From Malus domestica (taxonomy: Eukaryota > Streptophyta > Magnoliopsida > Rosales > Rosaceae), in assembly GCF_042453785.1 (NCBI RefSeq), contig NC_091668.1:317501-381500 (forward strand): DNA of 64,000 bases. Reading direction: 5' to 3'. This document shows, one piece after another, positions 49,412 to 61,077 of the stretch. The number at the start of each line of letters is the position of its first letter. Positions within the stretch are counted from its first letter, which is position 1. The notes under the pieces were generated by a model, which saw only the letters and a program-made list of their open reading frames with translations, searched no databases and was not told the DNA's origin. The translations under genes and the position numbers were made by a program.

Positions 49412-49726
49412 GCAGTTGTAGTACTAGTGCTACATTTATGAATAATTTGCAATTGAGAGAGTGGTGGTATAACATTATCAGCTCACTTGCTTTTCAGATT
49501 CTGAGCCCATTTAGTTCTTTGATTTATAGCAGCTAGCGTGGCCGGATTTTTTTGCAGACTATTTTGTGGCGCAAATTAATTAATTTTATCTTAACTTGCC
49601 TTATCTTTTGTTTTAAATCGCATGCAACCTGTTGTATATTGTATCTTATTCACAAATTTCAATCATTAATATCAAATTTAAGATTAAATCAACCGTTAAT
49701 TATTGCTTATTGGGTAACCAAGAGAA

Positions 49727-50000
49727 CAAAATCTCATAAAACATATACTGTTCGTGCACGTGATGAGTTATTTTGGGGCATGAAAGTGATTTTGTTGCTT
49801 GTAGACCTGAGTGGCCCAATTTATACACCCTTTTAAATTGGACCATACATTTGGCCCAGAATAGTCTTATCTCCTTTATTAATCATTTGCTAAACATGTA
49901 GTTGTGGGTCTGCTGCGCACTTCTCTTCTTCACCGCATGCCCAAACTTGGGTCGTCTCACAACCTCTTTTCTGGGCTTCTTAGCGATCCCAGGACCTATT
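49727..50000. repeat. Direct repeat, left copy (about 275 bases)
   Basis: From CTCATAAAACATATACTGTYC to GATCCCAGGACC this matches 51309-51582 throughout with about 15 percent differences. Same orientation, 1.58 kb apart. Confidence 0.8.
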
Positions 50001-50062
50001 AAAATTAAAGTGATTTTCCTAGAATGGCTTCCCACATACCCAACAACTTATTTTAATTCTTT

Positions 50063-50883
50063 AATGGCATGTTTACGTAAGGGTAATCGGAATAAAGAAA
50101 GGGAATTGAATTCCGATTACGGAGTATTCCGGTGTTTACTAAATATTAAGGAATCAAAAAAGTGGTGGAGCCCACACGAAACAAGGAATCCAATTCCTGA
50201 AATTGGAGGAACCGGATTCCCTAGTTTTGTGAGGTATTTGAATTCCCTAAGGGCAAGGGAATCAGGAATGCATATTTTATTCCAATTATGCCCTCACTTG
50301 TTTCTTATTATCCCAACATTGCCCTTCATTTGACACTCATTATGTCATTTTTAATAAATAAATAAAACCTATTTATATTTTTTTATATAGATAATTTTAT
50401 TATATAAATTTAATTAAGAATTTAATTTAATTAATTAGTATGAAAATAATTTATTTATGTAAGGGCAATTTAGTCATCAACTTAGTTTTCATTCCGATTG
50501 AAGTGAATTAGTAAACAACTTATATAGACTCAATATCATTTTTGCCATCTTTTAATAAATAAATAAAACCTATTTATACATGCTTATATAGATGAATTTT
50601 ATTATATAAATTTAATTAAGAATTTAATTAAATTATTAGTATGAAAATAATTTATTTATGTAAGGGCAATATAGTAATCAACCTAGTTTTCATTCCGATT
50701 GAAATGAATTAGTAAACAACTTATATGGACTCAACATCATTCCTACTCCGATTCCTGACAGTTTTAGTAAACAACTTCAACAGGAATCTGATTCTGATTC
50801 CACCTCATTTCAATTCCTCCTCAATCCAATTCCCCCTCAATCCAATTCCTCTCAATTTGATTACGGATTAGTAAACGCGCCAT
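50063..50883. mobile_element. Tourist-like (PIF/Harbinger) MITE, TAA target duplication
   Basis: Starts TGGCATGTTTACGTAAGGGT and ends ATTAGTAAACGCGCCA, an inverted pair, flanked on both sides by TAA. The interior has repeated GGAATT-, GATTCC- and TTCCGATT-type words and a tandem duplication at 50351-50730. No ORF of transposase. Confidence 0.8.
50351..50730. repeat. About 190-base tandem duplication inside the MITE
   Basis: TTTAATAAATAAATAAAACC through GTAAACAACTTATATRGACTC is present twice, starting near 50351 and 50549, with few differences. Confidence 0.85.
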
Positions 50884-51219
50884 AATTGTGGCTGTCTTGG
50901 AACCCACATGTTTTCATGGTGCAGTGACACTTCTTTATGTTTTGGTTTTCCTTCCGGACAATAGTTTTCAATTGCATTGATAACTAGCTGCTTCTTATTC
51001 TTTTGAGTTAGTTTTTCATCTTTCCTTTTGGTTGTATTGTTCATGCTCTTGGTGAGAGTGTTACAACTTGTAAGCTTATTTCCTTGTTAGTGAAAATTGA
51101 TTCATCTTCATTGAGTTTCATTTTTCTTTTTATTGTTGGTTGTAAGTCTTGGGCTAGTGTAGAGTCTGCACTAACTGAGAAGCAATACTCTGGAGTTTGG
51201 AATATTGTCTTTCTCTACA

Positions 51220-51231
51220 TGGTAGCAGAGC
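51220..51231 (+). other. LTR-retrotransposon primer-binding-site-like motif
   Basis: TGGTAGCAGAGC differs by one base from the initiator-Met tRNA binding site used by many copia elements and directly follows CA, as an LTR end would. It suggests a decayed element; no coding region follows. Confidence 0.45.
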
Positions 51232-51308
51232 TACAAGGGAGGTAGCTTCTGTTGTCAAGTTTCCCTTTGTAAAGAAAGATTGTGACAATCAAACATTGTG
51301 ACACAAAA

Positions 51309-51582
51309 GCTCATAAAACATATACTGTCCGTGCACATAATGAGTTATTTTGGGGCATGCAAGTGATTTTTTTGCCTGCAGGCTTGAGTGACCCAATTTA
51401 TACATCCTTTTAAATTGGACCACTCACTTGACCCATAATAGTCTTTTATCCTTCATTAACCATTTGCTGAACATGTAGCCGCCGATCTGCTACTCACTTC
51501 TCTCCTTCACCACATGTCCAAACTTAGATGGTCCCCACAACCTTGTTTCCGGGCTTCCGAATGATCCCAGGACCACCTAAGT
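51309..51582. repeat. Direct repeat, right copy
   Basis: Counterpart of 49727-50000. It begins 78 bases after the primer-binding-site-like motif. Confidence 0.8.
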
Positions 51583-52564
51583 CCTTAATGCATCCGCCAC
51601 TGACTGTTAGTTCGCAAGGGAATTTGCAAACTTATATTCCATACGCGCCAAATTAAAGTGGGTTGGGTTCACTTTGGCATGATCTGGAGGACTGTCTGTC
51701 GATGTTCAATCTATCACAATTGGTGCTTAAATTTTGTCCACCCATCCAAGATTAATGGTTAAACTTGATTATTAGTTGTAAAATCACAACTTCAGATAAA
51801 TGATAATTAACAGCCTAACCACAATGACAATGTGTATGAGAAATTCAGTACTGAGAGCTTCCGCATTCCACAACTTACAATTTGGATGATCGTTGTGACA
51901 TCTATAACGGGAGATGAAAAATGCTTTGGAATTGGCATTTTGCATCTTTTGGAGGTGAATCTCGCTAGACGCAAAAAGAAAAATAAACGAAATACAAAAT
52001 TTACATTTATCACGCTGGAGTAGAGCTAAAATATACATCTCCCGAAATATAAAAAGAGATGTAAATGTCAAGCTTGCAACGTTTTATTGAAGATACTCTA
52101 ATAAAATTAAGTAAATATAACGAGTCTATCTACTAGAAGGCATGCGTTATGCACATTATGCATATAAATATATGAACGCGTTTGTTTGAAAATCTTGCAA
52201 CTGAATCCTTTTGCGTCAATCAGTCCCCATTCATAAATAAAATAGCTACAAATAACAATGGTAGTGCCTCCAATTTCAAACGCATTTTTCTAATCCCAGA
52301 AGGGAGGAGAAATCACATCAATTTGTTAATTGCCCCCATTTTCAAACTTTCTGGAAGGACACTGAATTCTTTTGTCAAAAAAACAGAAAAAAAGAAGAGA
52401 AAACTCCATCCAGTAAGTTACAAGGAAAATAACTATATAAGACGTCCACTCACGATGACCATGAGTTTCTTGGTAAGCTACTAATTAATTGAGGCACTCC
52501 AAGAATAATAGTCCGACCTTGTGAGAATTATCGTATAGATTCGGTGTTAATCCGATTGGTAATT
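51583..52564. other. Intergenic spacer
   Basis: AT-rich, only short open frames without recognisable motifs. No gene or clear repeat seen. Confidence 0.4.
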
Positions 52565-53101
52565 ATGGCGCGTTTACGTATCGGTAATGAAAATAGGAGG
52601 AAATGAACTAAGGATGAATTGAATTAAGGAGGAGTTGGAATGAGGAGAAGTCATAATCAGATTCATGTTGAAGCTGTTTACTTAAATGTTCTGGAATCGG
52701 AATAGAATTTCATAAAGCTGTTTACTAATTCAGCAGAATCGGAATATAAACTAGTATGATTACTAAAATGCCCTTGTCCCAAATCAAATATTTTATATAC
52801 TTTAATGGGGTTATAAAGGATTGTCTTGGAAATAAAAAAAAGTAAGTGAGGGCATAAAGGGAACAAAAATGTCTTTCCAATTACCCAAATAATCAGGAAT
52901 TGAATTATCACCTATATCTAGGGAATCCAATTATCACCTATATCTAGGGAATCCAATTCCACCAATACAAGGAATTGAAATCCAAAATTTGTGTGAACCC
53001 CACTGCTTTTTTTATTCCTCCATGTTTAGTAAACATCGAAGTACTTCGTAATCAGAATTCAATTTCACATTCTCATTTCGATTACAGATACAAACACGCC
53101 C
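52565..53101. mobile_element. Tourist-like MITE (copy 2), TTA target duplication
   Basis: TGGCGCGTTTACGTATCGGTAATG on the left mirrors ATTACAGATACAAACACGCCC on the right; TTA flanks both ends. A 27-base unit (ATTATCACCTATATCTAGGG) is duplicated near 52904-52955. Related to 50063-50883 by its ends and GGAAT-rich interior. Confidence 0.75.
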
Positions 53102-53502
53102 TTAGTGATTAAATTAAGTATTGCAGCGGGACTCTCTGGAAACGGCAACCCAGTCCAAGTCTACCGGAAACGACCTTCCTCACATATACACTTAACTCGA
53201 GAATTAAAATAAACATTGCATGATTAGCTAACTAGAATTAATGATGGAATGGATACCTTTTGAGGAAATAATTGATCAAGGCATGCAGAATAGTCAATGT
53301 CAAATCGTTGCGGGAGTTTATCTCAGAAAAAGCAAGCGCCGGTCAAAAGCAGTTGTCGACCCACAACTATCAATTAATCAACATCACCATCAACTCCCCC
53401 AATTTACTAATTAGTATATATGCAAGAAAAGACTTGGATCCATCAGTTGATTCAGTACCCTATATAATCAATCTATAGCATTTGGCTTGTGTATCGAACT
53501 AG
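53102..53502. other. Upstream region of the LHT8-like gene
   Basis: Presumed promoter and leader. CCCTATATAATCAATC at 53458 may be a TATA element, only about 40 bases before the ATG. Confidence 0.4.
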
Positions 53503-56211
53503 ATGGAGGAATATCAGAATCCAAGAAAGATGAGTGCTAGTGATGAATTTACAGTCGAAGATATTTCCACTACAATCGACCCCCCCTCCGACGATCAAAT
53601 ATTCCACGCCGATGACGTTCAAGGGGAACACCATGATCATCATGTTGATGGTCATGATAGTGTGGTCGCGGCGCAGGCACCTCCAATGCAGTCATCATCC
53701 CCAGAGGGACAGGGACAGGGAGAGGGCAGTGCATTTAGTTCGCCATCCACGTCAAAAAAGCCCCTTCTGCTCTCTATAGTGCCTTCAAACGTCGTTGCTG
53801 CCCGTAGAGCTACCCCATGGATGTCTCGCACTCCCAACTTCCTCACACCTCTTGGTAGCCCCATTCGAAGGGCCATCCGACTTACCAAGCTCGACCCTCA
53901 GGACGCTTGGCTCCCCATCACCGAGTCAAGGAATGGCAATGCCTACTATGCTGCCTTCCATACCCTTTGCTCTGGAATTGGAATGCAAGCCCTTGTGGTC
54001 CCCGTCTCCTTCACCGTTCTTGGCTGGTAATTTCACCTTTACGTACCTGCCTACTACGTATAAAGTTTTTTATTACAACTGTCACACTAATCTTATGTTA
54101 CTAATCCACGTTCTAATATCAATATTGCACGACAAGGTTTATATGTCATGAACTTAATATCTAATACTAATCAACAAAATTCACAAATTATAACATCAGC
54201 GGATCGATTGATGATATCATGCAGGTAGCAGTAGTGCGAGGATCGTATTGAAAAGTTTCTAATAAGTGGATTTTGATCATGCATGCAGGACATGGGGGAC
54301 CATATGCTTGACTGTGGCGTTCATATGGCAGCTATACACCCTATGGCTTTTGGTAATGCTTCATGAATCCACTGAAACTGGGATGCGTTACAGCAGATAT
54401 CTTCAACTCTTCCGCGCTACCTTCGGTGACAAAATGGCCAAGATCTTCGCTATCTTCCCCATCTATTACCTTTCGGGTGGCACCTGTGTCGCCTTGATTA
54501 TCGTTGGCGGCTCCAGCATGAAGCTCTTCTTCGAAATCGTGTGTGGCCACGAATGCACAGCCAAGCCACTCACCACCGTCGAGTGGTATTTGGTCTTTAC
54601 CAGCGCTGCCGTGCTTCTGTCTCAGCTCCCCAATTTGAACTCCATTGCAGGTGTCTCTCTGATTGGTGCCATCACTGCCATTGGCTTTTGTACCATTATG
54701 TGGCTCGTCGCCGTCACGGAAGGCAGGCTCGACGGCGTTTCTTACGATCCAAAAAGAGAAAACAGCAACACCGCTATGATTTTCAGTGTCCTCAATTCTC
54801 TTGGCATTATTGCTTTCGCTTTCAAAGGCCACAATCTTACCCTTGAAATTCAGGTAATTAACAAAATATATAGCAATCGATGCCTCTGCTTTTGAGAAAT
54901 TAATAAGTTGGTCCAAAACTACATGTTTTCTTTGCTATGCAGGCAACTATGCCTTCAAGTGAGAAGAAACCATCTCATGTGCCAATGTGGAGAGGGGTAA
55001 AAGTGGCCTATCTAATGGTCGCAATGTGCTTGTTTCCCTTGGCAATTGGAGGATATTGGGCCTACGGACACATGGTAACATTTGTAAATTTATAAATTTA
55101 TGAGAGTTGCTATCGGCACTTTGAATAAGTCATTATGTATAATATTATATGGAATCTTTCAGGAAAGGGATTCTTATTTTTTTTTTTATAAAAATAGGGA
55201 TTAGTTATGAGGTCCACACTACATCGAATTTTAACAATCCAAACCGTCTATTTTTCAAGTTGCATCTTATAGATCATCTTTGCAAAATATTAGCCAAATC
55301 GGAAATGTTTAAGACATCTAATTGGGTTCAAAGAAATTAACAAATACTTTGTTATATAAGAAACAATGAAATTTTATCTTGATAATTAAATAAGTAAATA
55401 GTTTCGGATTGAATTGAATTTTTGCAAGAATGATCTATGAATTGAAACTTACAAAATAGATGATTCGGATCATTGAAGGTCGTTATGGAGTGAGCCCCAC
55501 ACCTAATTCTCATATTTTTTTTTTTAAATGGGGATCCCTTTGTATAAAGGGCTTCATATTATACACTCCCTAACAACTATTTTAAGGTGCTAATTATCAA
55601 TAACAATTTCCATCTTGCAGATTGGAGGATACAAAGCTATTTTTATTTGAATACGTACGACAATGTCGAATGAACATTGACTAATCGTTTTTTCCATCTT
55701 TTTGTTTTGTTTTTCGAAACAGATACCACCAAACGGAGGCATGCTAACTGCAATATATCAGTACCATGGACGTGACACTTCACAGTGGGTTCTGTCATTA
55801 ACGAGCTTATTTGTGGTAATCAATGCGGTTAGCTCATTCCAAATCTTTGGCATGCCCATGTTTGACGATATGGAATCCAAATACATCAAACGCATGAACA
55901 AGCCGTGCCCGTGGTGGCTCCGCTCGATATCCCGAGCCATGTTCGGGTACGGCTGCTTCTTCGTAGCAGTGGCGATTCCATTCTTGGGGAGCTTTGCCGG
56001 TCTCATAGGAGGGATTTCCATTCCGATTACCTTCGTTTATCCTTCCTTGCTTTGGTTGAAAATTAAGAAGCCCAAGAAATATAGCATTATGTGGTGCCTC
56101 AATTGGGGACTCGGACTTTTGGGCACAGCTCTCTGTATAATACTCATAGCTGCTGGAGTTTATGTTGTCATTGACACCGGGATTCAAGTGAGCTTTTTTA
56201 AGCCTCAATAG
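53503..56211 (+). CDS. Lysine/histidine transporter-like 8 (amino acid permease)
   Basis: Four exons (53503-54026, 54289-54853, 54943-55074, 55723-56211) splice in frame to 569 residues. About 140 hydrophilic residues with a His/Asp-rich segment (GEHHDHHVDGHD) and PNFLTPLGSPIRRAIRLTKL precede the first membrane helix (AFHTLCSGIGMQALVVPVSF), after which about ten hydrophobic segments follow, as in the amino acid/auxin permease (AAAP) family. The long N-terminus and FLTPLGSP motif match the LHT8/AATL1 branch rather than short LHT1-type transporters. It should be a proton-coupled amino acid carrier in the plasma membrane; substrate is not predictable. A polyadenylation signal AATAAA is at 56265. 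Intron 3 holds a MITE. Confidence 0.92.
55165..55548. mobile_element. MITE in LHT8-like intron 3
   Basis: The left AAAGGGATTCTTATTTTTTTT and right arm (rc AAAGGGATCCCCATTTAAAAA) are inverted; CATAGATCATTCTTGCAAA / ATAGATCATCTTTGCAAA lie further in. About 380 bases, no ORF. Confidence 0.7.
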
Positions 56212-56825
56212 TATTGGGAACGTACGTATTTCAGATATGTATGTATGTATGTTCTTTGACACTCAATAAATCGTTTTTTATTTCTTCCGAAAACATCAAG
56301 ACAGAAACACATTGAAATTGCCGTAAACATAGGGTTCAAAGGTAACCTGCAAACTCCAATCCTTCCAATTCAAGCAACCGTCTCTCCCCAGATTAGGTGT
56401 TTATATTGATGATTACAATCATAGCCTCCGAATGATTGTGTGTGGTTGTGGGGGAATTGTTAAACAAATACACAGAAATTGAACAAAGTCACTACAAATG
56501 ACAAAAAGGGAAAACCATATGAAATCAATCCCCATCTGAATAATAGTAGAACCAAAATCTACGTTGTATGGATACGGATACGGATACGGATACAAAGATA
56601 CGACACGACATGAAATACGTCAATTAAGAAGAAGAATTATTGGATGACTACCAAAGAATACGACACAGGGATACGAGGGAATACCACTGTGACCATGTAT
56701 CAAGCAAATACACCTCTCTTCTTTAGGTCATGTCATAGCTTAAGGCATTTTTGCAAATGAAGTGATTTTCACAACTTTTTAGTTATTTGTTTTTATTTTT
56801 TAGACTCAATAAAACAAGACTATGA
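56212..56825. other. LHT8-like 3' UTR and spacer
   Basis: Polyadenylation signal at 56265, then spacer with a short GGATAC tandem run (56572-56597). No gene is seen. Confidence 0.5.
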
Positions 56826-57470
56826 AAACAACAACAACAACAACAACAACAACAAAGCCTTTTCCCACTAAGTGGGGTCGGCTATATGAATCCTAGAACG
56901 CCATTGCGCTCGGTTTTGTGTCATGTCCTCTGTTAGATCCAAGTACTCAAGTCTTTTCTTAGGGTCTCTTCCAAAGTTTTCCTAGGTCTTCCTCTACCCC
57001 TTCGGCCCTGAACCTCTGTCCCGTAGTCACATTTTCGAACCGGAGCGTCAGTAGGTCTTCTTTGCACATGTCCAAACCACCGGAACCGATTTTCTCTCAT
57101 ATTTCCTTCAATTTTGGCTACTCCTACTTTACCTCGGATATCCTCATTTCCAATCTTATCCTTTCTCGTGTGCCCATACATCCCACGAAGCATCCTCATC
57201 TCCGCTACACCCATTTTGTGTACGTGTTGATGCTTCACCGCCCAACATTCTGTGTCATACAACATCGCTGGCCTTATTGCCGTCCTATAAAATAAAATTT
57301 TCCCTTGAGCTTCAGTGGCCTACGACGGTCACACAACACGCCGAATGCACTCTTACACTTCATCCATCCAGCTTGTATTCCATGGTTGAGATCTCCATCT
57401 AATTCTCCGTTCTCTTGCAAGATAGATCCTAGGTAGCGAAAACGGTCACTTATTGTGATCTTCGCTAGAT
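56826..57470 (-). mobile_element. RTE-type LINE, 5'-truncated 3' end (copy 1)
   Basis: Minus-strand coding text ([83 protein letters not shown]) is the C-terminal part of an RTE-clade ORF, with stops and frameshifts. The 3' end is GCCGACCCCACTTAGTGGGA followed by a (TTG)n tail (CAA repeats on the plus strand at 56827-56853). Confidence 0.85.
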
Positions 57471-59054
57471 TGCTCCGGTCATTAGTGAGGATAAGTATAT
57501 AAATGGATAGAGATATGAAAGCAAACACAAGATGTACGTGGTTCACCCAGATTGGCTACGTCCACGGAATATAGGAGTTCTCATTAATTGTGAAGGGTTT
57601 ACACAAGTACATAGGTTCAAGCTCTCCTTTAGTGAGTACAAGTGAATGATTTAGTACAAATGACATTAGGAAATATTGTGGGAGAATGATCTCGTAACCA
57701 CGAAACTTCTAAGTACCGGAGTGTGGTATCGTCTTGACTTTCCTTATCTGTCTCATAGGTAGATGTGGCATCTTCTCTGGAAGTACTCTTCCTCCATCCA
57801 GGGGCGGTATCTGTAACTGGTGGAGATGCACAAGGTAATGTATCAATGTCACTTGAAGTTTACTTGTAGTTTCAGGCTTGGTCAAGCGCGATACAAACCA
57901 TGTAGTAGGAGTCCCCCAAGTCGCCGAGCTAGAGGATCTGCTGAAAGAGGTGACAGACAAGGTAAGTAATCAGAGCTCCGGCTGATTGTTCACATTCTCC
58001 CTATCTTGCAGGCAGCATGAAGGATAAAGAGAAGAAAAATGAGAAGAGATGATATGGGATACTTTTGCTTTTGAAGAAGTAATTTTCCACAGGCTTATTC
58101 TTGAACTGGGCTGGAGGGTTTTCTGGTTTCCTCCAGAGTATAAGGCCGACTGAAGAATTTGAGGGTCAAAACAAGTCCATCAAATCTATAGTACGTTCGA
58201 CCCTGCTGATATGGGATACTTTTGCTTTTGACAGAGTAGTGGATGTATCGGCACGTGTGCTGTTACGCTTGTCTCCACATGCTTCCTTGTATCCTTCTCA
58301 CTTGCTCTATCTGTTCCTCAGGCAGATGCGGTATCTTCCCTGGAAGCATAAGATGTTGAAGATGAGTACTCGAGAGCAATGCCAGGTAAGTAATCAGGTA
58401 AGGGGTTCCAGGCAGTCAGTTCCTGGCTGGAAGCTTGATTCCAAGTGCTGACTGATTGCTCTCTTTCTTCTTGTCTTGCAGGTAAGAACAAGGCCAAAGG
58501 AAAAGACGGGGAAAAAGCATGATATGGGATACTCTTGCTTTTAACCCTGATGATATGAGATATTCTTGCTCTAGTATAGCTTGTTTACAGAGGTATTATC
58601 GGGGGGAAAGAAAGCTGAATATTTCGAAAGGCTTCATTGGGAGTGCCCTCTCAGATAAGAGGAAGGGTTGAGCATTTTTGCAGGTCTGCCTGTCCGTTGG
58701 GGATGGAGGTCGACATATATAGGAGTCTCCCTAACATCAAGTAATAATGTTATTCCTTTACCCTGCTTGGTCATAGCACGGTAGTGGGAGCTGCCAGCTT
58801 CACAAGTTTTAACTCTGTCAGAGCACTTTGAAAAAATGGTCTGTGGTATCTGGAAAGCTGATGTTGCGTGTGAAGATTACAGACAAGCTTTATCCAAGGA
58901 GATCCAGCTCTTGAAGTTGGGAAAGTGGTGCCTCTTCGGTTTTCGAACAAGCAATCCTGTCGGGGATCCGGCTCTCGAGATTCGGAGAACGATGCCTCTT
59001 CGATTTTTGAGAAAGCAATCCTGCTGGGGGTCCTTTTTTAGATTCGGAGAGCGA

Positions 59055-59712
59055 TGTCTTCGATTTTTGAGAAAGTAATCATGTTGGGAGTCTGGCTTTC
59101 GAGATTCGGAGGGCGGTGCCTCTTCGATTTTGGAGCAAGCAATCTTGTTGGGAGTGTTTTCTCGAATGTGAGTAAAGGTTGGGCATGTTTGCTAGTCTAC
59201 CTTGCCACGAAGCACAGAGGTTGACACACAGGGACTTTCCAATTATCCAGCAGTGGTACTGTTCCTTTACCCTCTCTTCGATTTTTGAGAAAGTAATCAT
59301 GTTAGGAGTCTGGCTCTCGAGATTCGGAGGGCGGTGCCTCTTCGATTTTGGAGCAAGCAATCTTGTTGGGAGTGTTTTCTCGAATGTGAGTAAAGGTTGG
59401 GCATGTTTGCTAGTCTACCTTGCCCCGAAGCACAGAGGTTGACACACAGGGACTTTCCAATTATCCAGCAGTGGTACTGTTCCTTTACCCTCTCTTCGAT
59501 TTTTGAGAAAGTAATCGTGTTGGGAGTTTGGCTCTCGAGATTCGGAGGGCGGTGCCTCTTCGATTTTGGAGCAAGCAATCTTGTTGGGAGTGTTTTCTCG
59601 AATGTGAGTAAAGGTTGGGCATGTTTGCTAGTCTACCTTGCCACGAAGCACAGAGGTTGACACACCGGGACTTTCCAATTATCCAGGAGTGGTACTGTTC
59701 CTTTACCCTTGT
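59055..59712. repeat. 218-base tandem repeat, three copies
   Basis: The unit runs from TCTTCGATTTTTGAGAAAG through CGAGATTCGGAGGGCGGTG to CAGTGGTACTGTTCCTTTACC, with period 218 bases and only a handful of differences. Near-identity implies recent amplification or gene conversion. The 87-93-residue open frames on both strands repeat with it and are not independent genes. Confidence 0.95.
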
Positions 59713-60029
59713 GGGTAATAATATGGTAGCTAGACCTTCAAAATTTATGTGTCTAAACTTTATTAGTGTTGTTTCTTTGCTATTCTTTTACCCTTCTTGG
59801 TCAGAGCGATGTAGTGGGAGCTGCAAGCTTCACGTGTCTCAACTTTGTCAGAGAACTTTGGCAAAGTTATATGTGGTACCCATGAGCTAGTGTTGCGTGT
59901 GGGAAGTGGGTGATTGAACAGTACGATTCATGTGCTTTCTACTTCGCCAGAAATCTTCGACAGAATGCCCATAATTTCCGCAAAGCTGAGTGTGCGTGTG
60001 ACAGGTGCTGACAAGGCTGGAAAAGTAGG

Positions 60030-60270
60030 TGCCTCTTCGATTTCTGAGATCAGCCCTCGTGGTCTTTGAGCAGCCCAGCTTTTGAGAAAGCAAGCCTCTT
60101 CGATTTTTGAGATCGGCCTTCGTGGTCTTTGAGCAGCCCAGCTTTTAAGAAAGTAAACGCCTCTTCGATTTCTGAGATCGACCCTCGTGGTCTCTGAGCA
60201 GCCCAGCTTTTGAGAAAGCAAACGCCTCTTCGATTTCTGAGCATGCGCCTCTTCGATTTCTGAAGCTTCG
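60030..60270. repeat. About 62-base tandem array
   Basis: GCCTCTTCGATTTCTGAGATC..GTGGTCTTTGAGCAGCCCAGC plus TTTTGAGAAAGCAA occurs about three and a half times. Confidence 0.9.
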
Positions 60271-60402
60271 TCGAGTGCAGATTTTTATAGGGGCTGACAT
60301 TAAGTTCCAAAGCACACTTGAATATCCACCAGTAGAAGCTCCATTCTTGCACTTCTAAGATCTTGATTTATCCGACCTCTTCTCTCTTCAACACCTTTGA
60401 AA

Positions 60403-61077
60403 ATGTCTGGCCCCTCCGACCGTCGTTTTGACTTGAACCTTGTTGAAGAGGCAGCCCCGCCTTCTCCAGACAACATATGGCGCCCATCCTTCGTCTCCCC
60501 TACTCGTCCTCTTACCGTTGGGGATTCCGTGATGAAGAATGATATGACCGTTGCGGTAGTGGCCAGGAACCTTCTCACTCCCAAAGATAACAGACTACTT
60601 TTCAAACGGTCTGATGAGTTGGCTGTTAAGGATTCTCTAGCTCTTAGTGTTCAGTGTGCAGGTTCTGTGTCTAATATGGCCCAACGCCTATTTGCTCGAA
60701 CCCGCCAAGTTGAATCATTGGCGACTGAAGTGATGAGTCTCAAACAGGAGATTAGAGGGCTCAAGCATGAGAATAAACAGTTGCACCGGCTCGCACATGA
60801 CTATGCTACAAACATGAAGAGGAAGCTTGACCAGATGAAGGAATCTGATGGTCAGGTTTTACTTGATCATCAGAGATTTGTGGGTTTGTTCCAAAGGCAT
60901 TTATTGCCTTCGTCTTCTGGGGCTGTACCGCGTAATGAAGCTCCAAATGATCAACCTCTGATGCCTCATCCTTCTAGGGTTCTGTCCAGTACTGAGGCTC
61001 CAAATGATCCCCATCCGGTGCCTTCTCTTTCTAGGGCTCTACCGACTGCTGAGACTTCTCCTAAGCAACCTTTGTGA
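60403..61077 (+). CDS. Uncharacterised coiled-coil protein within the repeat element
   Basis: The ATG at 60403 gives 224 residues starting MSGPSDRRFDLNLVEEAAPP; the frame opens two codons earlier with a second ATG at 60397. An N-terminal region (about 1-85, SPTRPLTVGDSVMKNDMTVA) is followed by a strong coiled coil (about 95-155: RTRQVESLATEVMSLKQEIR, ENKQLHRLAHDYATNMKRKL) and a Pro-rich end in which a NEAPNDQP...PSRVLSS-type unit of about 22 residues repeats three times. I recall similar hypothetical proteins in many copies in Rosaceae genomes, but assign no function. The frame is intact, polyadenylation signal AATAAA follows at 61145, so a transcript is plausible. Confidence 0.55.
   Translation: MSGPSDRRFDLNLVEEAAPPSPDNIWRPSFVSPTRPLTVGDSVMKNDMTVAVVARNLLTPKDNRLLFKRSDELAVKDSLALSVQCAGSVSNMAQRLFARTRQVESLATEVMSLKQEIRGLKHENKQLHRLAHDYATNMKRKLDQMKESDGQVLLDHQRFVGLFQRHLLPSSSGAVPRNEAPNDQPLMPHPSRVLSSTEAPNDPHPVPSLSRALPTAETSPKQPL

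Noticed and set aside
59079-59660. Repeated 87-93-residue open frames on both strands
   Set aside because: They recur every 218 bases with the tandem repeat and overlap each other; no independent coding evidence.
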